From Hassallia byssoidea VB512170 (lineage in GTDB: Bacteria; Cyanobacteriota; Cyanobacteriia; Cyanobacteriales; Nostocaceae), in NCBI RefSeq assembly GCF_000817785.2, contig NZ_JTCM02000006.1, forward strand, positions 62,001 through 126,000: 64,000 nt of DNA. The letters are read 5' to 3'. A model generated the notes under the pieces. That model made no database searches. It was not told the DNA's origin and saw only the letters and a program-made list of their open reading frames with translations. Below are positions 46,753 to 54,219 of the stretch, one piece after another. The stretch's first letter is position 1, and each line of letters opens with the position of its first letter. Made by a program: the position numbers and the translations under genes.

Positions 46753-47153
46753 TGCTGCGTGCTGTAGTGGATACCCATGCAATAATATGGTACATTTTTG
46801 GCGATCGCCGACTTTCAATAACTGCTCAGAATGCAATCGCTGAAATAGCATCTGATGGCAATCAAGTCGCTTTCTCCTCCATTACCTTGGCAGAGATTGT
46901 CTACTTGAGTGAAAAAGGACGAATTTCACCACTGACGCTTGAACGTCTGCTTGCAGCTGTTGACACAACCGATGCTGTTTTGGTTGAAGTTCCGTTTAAT
47001 CGTGATATAGCCAATGCTTTACGCTTAGTTACTCGTACAGAAGTTCCAGATTTACCCGATCGCATTATCGCCGCTACAGCTTTGCATTTAAAAGTGCCAC
47101 TGATTAGTCGGGACAGTAAAATTCAACTATCGAGCGTCAATACTATTTGGTAA
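46752..47153 (+). CDS. PIN domain ribonuclease toxin (VapC-like)
   Basis: A 133-residue PIN domain. The acidic active-site residues are seen in AVVDTHAIIWY (first Asp), SSITLAEIVYLSE (Glu), PDLPDRIIAATAL (Asp) and SRDSKI (Asp). VapC toxins cleave tRNA or rRNA and are neutralised by the upstream antitoxin. It is complete and overlaps the antitoxin by one base. Confidence 0.9.
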   Translation: MLRAVVDTHAIIWYIFGDRRLSITAQNAIAEIASDGNQVAFSSITLAEIVYLSEKGRISPLTLERLLAAVDTTDAVLVEVPFNRDIANALRLVTRTEVPDLPDRIIAATALHLKVPLISRDSKIQLSSVNTIW

Positions 47154-47645
47154 TTAGGGCTTACGCATTGTACAAATTTATTATCTTGTGCATTCATGAA
47201 AATACGTCTCTACAGCCGATATGTTGTGCGTGAGTACTGATAGTTCGATTACTAGGGTGTTGGAAAAAACAACGGGAATTACCGCGCCACGCAGCGATTT
47301 AGCCGCCATGCGAAATCCGATACGGTGATAAAATATGACGATAATCGCTCCTATGTTGCAAAAGGCAATGACGGATATACTTGCGGATTTGGTGTGAGGT
47401 GGGATGGTGGGGAAGTGCGATCGCTGTTAACCAAGGGTATAGTGAGAATAACAATGCTGTAGACAGTTTTTAACTCCTATCTTCTGATCATTGAAAACTG
47501 CTTTCACTTACTGATTAAAAAGGTGGGCGATTCGGTGATGTAAAAGAATGTCTTGGCACTAAGATTCTGGTTCGATACGTTAGGTGGTGCGAGATAGGTA
47601 AAGCACAACCCAACATACTGCTACACACTAATTATAAGCACTTAC
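47154..47645. other. Intergenic region with half a MITE end and a recombinase remnant
   Basis: 492 bp. It starts with GGGCTTACGCATTG (half of the AGGACTTACGCA element), then ACGTCTCTAC (half of the 2902-type repeat), then the decayed recombinase fragment. The remainder to 47645 shows nothing recognisable. Confidence 0.6.
47229..47397 (+). pseudogene. Tyrosine recombinase C-terminal remnant (copy A)
   Basis: After correcting a 1-base deletion near 47264, the plus strand reads NGNYRATQRFSRHAKSDTV, then IKYDDNR with the nucleophile-type Tyr and, in another frame, MTDILADLV and a stop. This matches the XerC/phage-integrase C-terminus (SRHA box and catalytic Tyr). The rest of the gene is gone. 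It aligns base for base with the remnant at 50771-51000 on the other side of the DUF4114 gene. Confidence 0.75.
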
Positions 47646-50414
47646 CTAAACAATACTAAAGTTAATTTCTGGCAGATAAATATAAGGACTAAACCTCTGG
47701 AATGGGTCAAACTTATCGCTAAATGGTACGGTAAATGGTGGATCGGGAAAGCCGAATTCACCTAGCGAAATCTCAGTATCAAAGCCAGGAATCCATTTCG
47801 GATCAAAAGAGCCTTCAAGTTTGCCTGTAAAGTTGAGTTGGGAAATAAATTCAGTGATAGGTCGAACTTTTGGAATAACTTTGAATGTTTCTCCTGCACG
47901 ATAGTTACTCGGAATCTGTACTTCTATTTCTTTTTCTTCACCTATAGGGACTTGCAATTCATCTCCAGTTTTATCTTCGTCAAAATCAATCTCAAATCCT
48001 TTTATGTCCAATGTTGATGCTTGGTTAATATTTAGTCCAGCATCAATTGAAATTCCTGCTGCTTCGAGTGCCTCTTCAACAACTTTTATAATGGGAATCA
48101 AGGCGGCTCCGCCTCCAGTTAGAGCAACTCCCACATTGGCGGCAAGAGCAAAGAATTTAACAATATCGAAAGATTGAAAAGCATCATCTTCAGCAAATAG
48201 TTGATTTTCTTCTATATAATTGTCCGTCGCGCCTAATCCCAAATCAAAGCTAATTGGTGATTTAGCAAGTTGACTCAATTCAGGAATAGCATCAAACTCA
48301 CGACCAAATTCTAACTTCAATGGTATCGGAAGAGGAACCACGGGATCATTAAGCTCCGCCTTGAGTTTGGCAAGACCAAGAAGAGACAAACCTATATCTG
48401 TACTCAATGTCGCATCTTCTAATACTGATTTAAATTTAATAGTTGCCGTTGAACCAGAACTGACTGCATCAACATAGCTAATATCAAATACGGATGGAAG
48501 CTTAACGTCAAAGTTTCCATTACTGAGGAACGCTTGCACTTTCCAGTCAAAGGTAGAAGATAAATTACCAACTCCAACAGGATATTTTTCCAACAAGTTA
48601 ATACTATCTCCCAAATTTAAGCTCGGATTATTTACCTGTCCTTTACCGCCTAAGTCCTGGTCTATCAAATTGAACAATACTTTTTTTGAAAAGCTCCTTT
48701 CAGTCGGTGGGGTTGGAGGTTCTATAATGGGCGGCTTTATCAGATCTGGCAGAGGCGGCGTAACTACGGGTGGTTTCGGAACCATAGCTTTCTTCTCCCA
48801 AGACAGATTGAATCTAGCATCTCCACGTTCTTCATAGTAGATAAAGTACAACTCATAATTACCTTGCAACGTCGCTTCTGTCTTCCAAGGAGAACCATAA
48901 GCTTGCTGCCACTTGTCTTTAGATGTCAGGTATGTTGGTTCGTCCGTACCTTTTTTCTTAACGAAGACTTGGAATCCATCATCCCCCGACGCTTGGAAGT
49001 TATAGGTTCCACCATCAAACGTGGCTTCTGTGTAAGCAGCGATCGCAAAATTATCATTGAGTAGTTTATCGTCACCTTTTGGAGAACCAGCACCCCAATC
49101 AAAGTTAATACCTTTCTTGCCGTCACCACGAGTATTTTCACCAAGATTGAGAGTGGCAAATAGATTATTACTGTTGCTGGAGAAATCTAACGATGGTGTA
49201 CCATTTCCATCCCACCAGTACAAATCAGAACGCCACTCATTAGCTACGTTAGCTGATTCTTGATATTGTGCAGGAATCGGCAAGTTGTCACCAACAGAGA
49301 TGCTATTCAAGTCTTTATCGTCAAGAGTTTTAATGGCATCCTTTTTGAATCCCATTTCCTGAAAAATACCAGGGTTGGGAATCAAGCGTCTGCTGCTTGA
49401 TTGAATTAAGTAAACCTTTTCATCACTACCTTTAACTAAATCTCCGTCTTGAAATGAGGGCGGTTTAATTGTATTATCAGGCGGTTTTATTCGGTTGTCC
49501 GGTGGTATAGGTCTTCCTATTTTATCGTTGCTATCAGGCGGTGTTGGGTTCCACTCTGATATCTTTTTACCTACATCCGCAGAACGCCAATCATGATTTT
49601 TGTCAATTAAATTGTCCAACAAGGGTGCATCACCAATAGCCCCTTCCATATAAAAAACGAAGTCGTTGAAGTCGTTATCGCTTGTCCCGTCTTGTCGCAA
49701 ATCTTCCATTGCAAAGATACGACCGGAACCGTTGATATCTCTAAATTGTGCAAATTGCGAAGCTGCAAGCGGATTATTTGGTGCTAAAGAAAAAAGAGGG
49801 TGTTTGTCACCCTCTATATCAGGATTATTTAATAGTTCCTGCACCTTACCATTGGGAACTTGCATGATGCCAAACTGGTCTCCTGGGCGCATTGCAAAAT
49901 TCTTGAGTCCCCGATATTCCCCAAGGTTATGATTTGCATCCCATTTCAAATTTCCACTAAAACGCGCCGCCTCGTCCGAATCAGAAATTACCACATGACC
50001 TAATAATGAATCTGAGAGCGATCGCCTGACTGCCTCTTGGATAAAGCCAGTGGAGCCGAGCTGATATTGCCCCATCCCCTCTAAACTAAAGATGGCTAAT
50101 TCTCCTTCATAAGCACCACCATCAAACAAGTAGTCAAAACTTACCTTGCCAGTGCTACCTACCGTGTACCAGCCAGAGGTAAACGGAGCATTTGAACTTG
50201 TTACGCTATTTACAGGGAACTGAGTTTCTAAGTTTGCACTTTCTATTACAGGGGAACTACTAGAGCCTTTAAAGTAGTTATTGATATTTAGAGCATTTGC
50301 GTAGTCTGTGGAAACCTGGAGGCTAGAATTTGAAGCGCTTAATGAATCTATACCTAAAGAATTACTTATGTTGTTAAACAAGTCTGAAGAATTACCTGAG
50401 TTTGCAAATGCCAT
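47646..50414 (-). CDS. Large DUF4114/PA14-like multidomain protein
   Basis: A 922-residue protein with no clear signal peptide. In order: a beta-rich N-terminal domain ending in the DUF4114-type acidic motif GTSDNDFNDFVFYME (243-257); a Pro/Asp-rich linker (288-320); a short domain with KVYLIQSSSRRLIPNPGIFQEMGF (333-356); a PA14-like domain (about 390-555, with ATFDGGTYNFQASGDDGFQVFV); another Pro-rich linker; and a long uncharacterised C-terminal beta-rich region. DUF4114 and PA14 suggest a calcium-dependent surface or glycan-binding role, possibly exported by a type I system. It is flanked by two recombinase remnants. AGGA lies nine bases before the ATG. Confidence 0.85.
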   Translation of the reverse strand: MAFANSGNSSDLFNNISNSLGIDSLSASNSSLQVSTDYANALNINNYFKGSSSSPVIESANLETQFPVNSVTSSNAPFTSGWYTVGSTGKVSFDYLFDGGAYEGELAIFSLEGMGQYQLGSTGFIQEAVRRSLSDSLLGHVVISDSDEAARFSGNLKWDANHNLGEYRGLKNFAMRPGDQFGIMQVPNGKVQELLNNPDIEGDKHPLFSLAPNNPLAASQFAQFRDINGSGRIFAMEDLRQDGTSDNDFNDFVFYMEGAIGDAPLLDNLIDKNHDWRSADVGKKISEWNPTPPDSNDKIGRPIPPDNRIKPPDNTIKPPSFQDGDLVKGSDEKVYLIQSSSRRLIPNPGIFQEMGFKKDAIKTLDDKDLNSISVGDNLPIPAQYQESANVANEWRSDLYWWDGNGTPSLDFSSNSNNLFATLNLGENTRGDGKKGINFDWGAGSPKGDDKLLNDNFAIAAYTEATFDGGTYNFQASGDDGFQVFVKKKGTDEPTYLTSKDKWQQAYGSPWKTEATLQGNYELYFIYYEERGDARFNLSWEKKAMVPKPPVVTPPLPDLIKPPIIEPPTPPTERSFSKKVLFNLIDQDLGGKGQVNNPSLNLGDSINLLEKYPVGVGNLSSTFDWKVQAFLSNGNFDVKLPSVFDISYVDAVSSGSTATIKFKSVLEDATLSTDIGLSLLGLAKLKAELNDPVVPLPIPLKLEFGREFDAIPELSQLAKSPISFDLGLGATDNYIEENQLFAEDDAFQSFDIVKFFALAANVGVALTGGGAALIPIIKVVEEALEAAGISIDAGLNINQASTLDIKGFEIDFDEDKTGDELQVPIGEEKEIEVQIPSNYRAGETFKVIPKVRPITEFISQLNFTGKLEGSFDPKWIPGFDTEISLGEFGFPDPPFTVPFSDKFDPFQRFSPYIYLPEINFSIV

Positions 50415-50504
50415 CGTGGTATATTCCTGTGTGAGGATGTCTAACTTAGTATTTTGAAGTGTGCGAATACTTAAGTGATACCTCTTAAGGAGGATTTAGT
50501 AATT

Positions 50505-50561
50505 TAGGTGACATATAAAGAAAAATATACACATATAAATAATTTGCTAAGTGACATATAA
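50505..50561. promoter_or_regulatory. Direct repeats upstream of the DUF4114 gene
   Basis: TAGGTGACATATAAA (50505-50519) and TAAGTGACATATAA (50548-50561) are 43 bp apart, about four helical turns, on the promoter side of the minus-strand gene. They could be regulator binding sites. This is inference from repetition and spacing alone. Confidence 0.4.
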
Positions 50562-50770
50562 CAGTATTAATAGTGATGTATATATAAAAGTGTTGTGATT
50601 TAGGTAACTGCTTTTTTCTAAATTTTACTTGTTGGTCAGTTAGAATTTATCTCACCTTGTTTACTGCGATCGCTCTTTGGGGCGATCGCGCTCCTGGTTG
50701 ATTGCCTGTGCTAATGCGAGTAAATTGAAATAGTCCATAATTCGGTAATTGCTTACAAATTTAATGGTAA

Positions 50771-51000
50771 ACGCCTTACTAGGGAAGCAATCCGGCGGTT
50801 GGTTTCAAGGCTGTGTAAGGCATCGAGTATCACTAAACAAATCAAGCGCACCGGGTACGGCATAGTTCAATTACGACGGTGCTGGATAAGAATAATGGGA
50901 ATTACCGGGCGACGCAACGATTCAGCCGTCATGCTAAACCGGACACCGTTATGAAATACGATGATAATCGCTTTTATGTAGTACTCATCAGATGAAGGAT
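50771..51000 (+). pseudogene. Tyrosine recombinase C-terminal remnant (copy B)
   Basis: One frame gives RLTREAIRRLVSRLCKASS; after a frameshift near 50845 another gives HRVRHSSITTVLDKNNGNYR, then ATQRFSRHAKPDTVMKYDDN. The His-x-x-Arg-His box, the SRHA box and the catalytic Tyr (in MKYDDNR) are all readable, so this was an integrase/XerC-type enzyme. It is broken by the frameshift and lacks its N-terminal half. Homologous to the remnant at 47229-47397. Confidence 0.78.
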
Positions 51001-51259
51001 ATATTGGCAGAGAGGAGTGTGAGGTGGAAAACTTGAGCTTTCCGATGTCAACCCCATACTCCCAGAACGTTGGAGCCAATTTATCAAGAGTGATAATTCG
51101 CTATATTTCTTAAGAGCGCAATGTTGCTTAATATATGGATAAGACACTTATAGACGAATGGACGTTCGGTGTGCAATAGAATTATTAGATTGTGCCTCAC
51201 CGCAAAACGCTTCTAACTGACGAGTCTAATGTAAACCGCATTCATATTCCTCCACCCTT

Positions 51260-51424
51260 ATGACTGTAAAACCCCAGACCGAAAAAGACTTTTTTACTGC
51301 AAGCACTAGTATAAATATCAATCAAGAAACAGAAAACGAAAAAGTTCTATGTTCTCATTGTCAGCGCACAGCTACGAACGGGATTAAATGTAAAGGAATT
51401 TGTGTGGCTGACAATGACTATTAA
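51260..51424 (+). CDS. 54-residue protein with four cysteines (zinc-ribbon-like)
   Basis: A very small protein with a polar N-terminus (about 28 residues) and a C-terminal part CSHCQRTATNGIKCKGIC, in which Cys at 31, 34, 44 and 48 are spaced CxxC-x9-CxxxC and could bind a metal. It ends VADNDY. I recall similar short CSxCQRTAxNGIKC proteins in other filamentous cyanobacteria, which supports it as a real gene, but no function is known. No strong ribosome site is visible. It is followed at once by another short frame, 51428. Confidence 0.6.
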   Translation: MTVKPQTEKDFFTASTSININQETENEKVLCSHCQRTATNGIKCKGICVADNDY

Positions 51425-51427
51425 GCT

Positions 51428-51568
51428 ATGAATTTTAAACAGTTGTCTCAAGCACTGCTAACGCAACCCTTGCCGGACGCATCCAAATTCTTGCTCATCC
51501 ACAACAACGTGAATACTATTTGGTGAGGATAAATACTCACAACGCCATTGATATCACCCCATCATAAT
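51428..51568 (+). pseudogene. Possible frameshifted small gene remnant
   Basis: An ATG at 51428 opens a 32-codon frame (MNFKQLSQALL...). A different frame continues with ATLAGRIQILAHPQQREYYL and VRINTHNAIDITPS before a stop at about 51568. The second frame has a protein-like composition, so a short gene broken by a frameshift is plausible. Weak evidence; no family recognised. Confidence 0.3.
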
Positions 51569-51641
51569 TAGCTTATTTCGGAATGGGAAAAAGTAGTTGT
51601 AGGCGTTTCCACAAGTACTGAGGTGAAAACGCCCCATAATC

Positions 51642-52490
51642 CTAAGTCAAAGCGCTTCGCAGTCGTTGTTCCAAAGAAATCAAATCTACGCCAAGATTTT
51701 CTAGAACTTTAACAGCTGCGCCTCCTCCTTCTTTGAGAATTCCTAACAGTAAATGTTCTGTACCAACGTAGTTAACATTAAGTTGTCGCGACTGTTCTAC
51801 TGACAGTTCTAATGCCTGTTTTGCCCTTGGTGTGAAAGGAATATCTAAAGGTGTATTACCTTTACCTCTGCCGATAATTTTTTCTACTTCTATTTGAGCA
51901 TTTTCTAAGTTCACTCCCACTGAAGTGAGAAACTGTGCGGCAAAACCGCTTCCTTCGCCAACCAATCCCAGCAAAATTTGTTCTGTACCGACATATTGAT
52001 GTCCCAAACGCCTCGATTCACCTTGGGCAATATTCATGGCTATAATTGCTTTTTGGGTGAATCTTTCATAACCTTTAAGGTGAAATCTGCCAGACTTAAA
52101 CCCAGAAAGCTGTTCAAAGATAGATTCAAAAAATTTTTCAATCATATTGCCTTCCTGTTTTGACATATTGCTAATCGGTTGAATAATGCGATCGCCTTTC
52201 GCTTTTCCTGTAGTTAAAAAAGACAATAAATCCTCCATCGTCTCAGCATTCGCTGAATACCACAGAAATTGCTTATCTTTTCGGCAATTAACTAATCCCT
52301 CAATTCGCAGCTTCTCCAAATGGTGCGATAGCGTCGAGTTGGGAATCTTCAGCTTTTGGTGAATCTCTCCTACAGTCATTCCCTCTGGATAAGTTGCAAA
52401 CAGCAACCGCATTATTTCCAGACGAGGTTCCGACCCTAGTGCAGCAAATATATCTGCATAACGAGCCGTGTCTTGATTATATTTAACCAT
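51642..52490 (-). CDS. ArsR-type winged helix fused to a ClpN double repeat
   Basis: A 282-residue protein. Residues 1-95 are an ArsR-type winged helix ([24 protein letters not shown], then [19 protein letters not shown]). Residues about 140-282 are the Clp repeat pair of ClpC N-domains: [37 protein letters not shown] and a second unit with [19 protein letters not shown]. There is no AAA+ domain. The Clp-N part could bind adaptors or substrates, linking proteolysis to transcription. The frame is continuous with no sign of a sequencing join. It is preceded by a heptamer tract. Confidence 0.9.
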   Translation of the reverse strand: MVKYNQDTARYADIFAALGSEPRLEIMRLLFATYPEGMTVGEIHQKLKIPNSTLSHHLEKLRIEGLVNCRKDKQFLWYSANAETMEDLLSFLTTGKAKGDRIIQPISNMSKQEGNMIEKFFESIFEQLSGFKSGRFHLKGYERFTQKAIIAMNIAQGESRRLGHQYVGTEQILLGLVGEGSGFAAQFLTSVGVNLENAQIEVEKIIGRGKGNTPLDIPFTPRAKQALELSVEQSRQLNVNYVGTEHLLLGILKEGGGAAVKVLENLGVDLISLEQRLRSALT

Positions 52491-52539
52491 ATTTCTAGAA
52501 TAACCGAAATAAATAAAATGTCAACACTAATATTTTGGG

Positions 52540-52703
52540 AATGGGGAGTGGGGAGTGGGGAATGGGGAAAGGGGGAGAGTTCTTGGGATGGGGAGACAAG
52601 GAAGACAAGGGAGACAAGGGAGACAAGGAAGACGAAAAGACAAACTCCCCTACCACCTACCCCCTGCCCCCTGCCCCCTGCCCCCTGCCCCCTGCCCCCT
52701 GCC
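52540..52703. repeat. GGGGAGT and CCCCCTG heptamer tracts
   Basis: GGGGAGT units (52540-52570), GACAAGGA-type units (52590-52635), then about six CCCCCTG units (52660-52703). They lie between the ArsR-ClpN gene and pyrB and stop just before the pyrB stop codon. Confidence 0.9.
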
Positions 52704-52708
52704 TCCCA

Positions 52709-53896
52709 CTAACTCCTCCCACTACCAATCAAATACAATAACGCCATGCGAACGGCAACACCGCTGGTAACTTGAGCCTGAATCAGGCTGAATTCTGGGT
52801 CATCCATTAAGTCAGAGCTAATTTCGACACCTCGGTTAACGGGACCGGGATGCAGAACTTTAACATGGGGTTGACATAATTGCAACTTTGTACGTGTAAT
52901 GCCAAACATTTGATGATATTCGCGCAAACTCGGCAATAAATGAGCTGTCATGCGTTCCTTTTGCAAGCGCAACGTCATGACAAAATCAGCATCTTTTAAA
53001 GCGGGTTCTAATTGCCAATGTATAAATAGGTTGCGATTGGGGAGTGGGGAGTGGGGAGTGGGGAGTGGGGAATGGGGAGTGGGGAGTGGAGGAGTGGAGG
53101 AGTGGAGGAGTGGAGGAGTGGGGGAGAGAGTATTAAATTTTGAATTCTCCTTTTCCCCTTGTCTCCCCCTCTCCCCATCCCCCCCTCTCCCCCTCTCCCC
53201 TGGTCCCCCTCTCCCCTGGTCCTCTTCCCCTACTTCATCATCGCTGACATAATCGGCAAATAATTGAGGTAATAAAGTCGGTGGTGCTGCTAGATGGACT
53301 TGGGCGCCACTTGCGGTTAAACTCCAGATATTCGATCGCGCGACACGAGAATGTAGAATATCGCCAACAATGGCAATCTTTTTATTCTTCAACAATTCGA
53401 GTCGGGGATTTTCTGGGTCAATCAGAGTACAGATGGTAAATAAGTCAAGTAGTGCTTGAGAAGGATGTTCGTGTTGACCATCACCAGCATTGAGGACACT
53501 AACTTTAACACCTAAACGATCCATTTCAGCAGCGATCGCATTCGGTACTCCGGCTTCGCGATGGCGAATCACCATAATATCAGTTCCCATCGCCAAATAA
53601 GTCTTCGCTGTATCGAGAATTGTCTCTCCCTTGGTGATAGAAGAAGTTGCTGAGGCAAAATTCAGCGTATCTGCACTTAAGCGTTTTGCTGCTAGTTCAA
53701 AACTACTGCGAGTGCGGGTAGACGCTTCAAAAAATAAATTCGCTACCACTTGTCCTTGTAAAGAAGGCACCTTCTTCGTCCGTCGCGATAATACCTCCTG
53801 AAAACTGGCAGCAGTTTGTAAAACCGTATCGTATTCAGCTAGAGTGAAGTCCGCGAGTGTGAGAACGTGATGATGATTCCAAGTAGTAGTAGGCAT
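52709..53896 (-). CDS. pyrB: Aspartate carbamoyltransferase catalytic subunit with in-frame repeat insertion
   Basis: Second step of pyrimidine synthesis: carbamoyl phosphate plus aspartate to carbamoyl aspartate. Motifs are [15 protein letters not shown] (57-71), [14 protein letters not shown] (138-151), HSRVARSN (182-189), and the C-terminal [10 protein letters not shown] and [10 protein letters not shown]. The protein is 395 residues, longer than the usual 305-340. Residues about 221-287 (Gly/Glu/Arg run, then PTPHSPL repeats) are translated heptamer repeat between LFADYV and [11 protein letters not shown]. The frame is preserved and both catalytic lobes are complete, so activity is likely if the loop is tolerated. 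Confidence 0.93.
   Translation of the reverse strand: MPTTTWNHHHVLTLADFTLAEYDTVLQTAASFQEVLSRRTKKVPSLQGQVVANLFFEASTRTRSSFELAAKRLSADTLNFASATSSITKGETILDTAKTYLAMGTDIMVIRHREAGVPNAIAAEMDRLGVKVSVLNAGDGQHEHPSQALLDLFTICTLIDPENPRLELLKNKKIAIVGDILHSRVARSNIWSLTASGAQVHLAAPPTLLPQLFADYVSDDEVGEEDQGRGGPGERGRGGDGERGRQGEKENSKFNTLSPTPPLLHSSTPPLPTPHSPLPTPHSPLPNRNLFIHWQLEPALKDADFVMTLRLQKERMTAHLLPSLREYHQMFGITRTKLQLCQPHVKVLHPGPVNRGVEISSDLMDDPEFSLIQAQVTSGVAVRMALLYLIGSGRS
53039..53230. repeat. GGGGAGT / GGAGGAGT / CCCCTCT heptamer tracts inside pyrB
   Basis: GGGGAGT units to about 53086, GGAGTGGA-type units to 53125, then CCCCTCT/CCCCTGGT units to about 53230. All are read through in frame by pyrB on the minus strand. 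Confidence 0.9.
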
Positions 53897-54219
53897 ATAT
53901 ACTTTTCCTGATTCAGCGTCAAAAGGCGATCGCTTCTCTACAATTTTTTAATTTACACAAATGAGCAAATGATACCACCTGTTTCTATTGAAAATTGATA
54001 CTGACTAAATCTAATCGCTAGCTGATATCAAGTTGATTGTGTCATAACCCTTTGCATGGAAAAATCTAAATCAACACAATAATCTGTATTTTGAATAAGT
54101 GTGAAAATGAATCGTGTTTTTTTACCAGGTTTTTGATAATGCTAATAACTTTTTTTTCGGTTGAATTGCTAATAGGAGGAGGACTAAAGTCCTCACTACG
54201 ATTAGCAATTTTTTTTCGG
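53897..54219. other. Intergenic region with nested palindrome
   Basis: 323 bp with no gene. The half next to mgtE carries direct TTTTTTTTCGGTT repeats flanking a nested hairpin at 54165-54210. Confidence 0.5.
54165..54210 (-). terminator. Nested hairpin downstream of mgtE
   Basis: Outer arms AATTGCTAAT / ATTAGCAATT enclose an inner palindrome GAGGACTAAAGTCCTC plus CTACG. On the minus strand it is followed by an A-rich run rather than T, so its terminator role is uncertain. The inner palindrome belongs to the family at 61451. Confidence 0.45.

Larger units (their letters stand above)
50415..51259. other. Gene-free region with operator-like repeats and recombinase remnant
   Basis: 845 bp. The first 200 bp, upstream of the DUF4114 gene, is very AT-rich with a repeated GTGACATATAA motif. 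A decayed recombinase occupies 50771-51000. 51001-51259 shows no gene. Confidence 0.6.
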
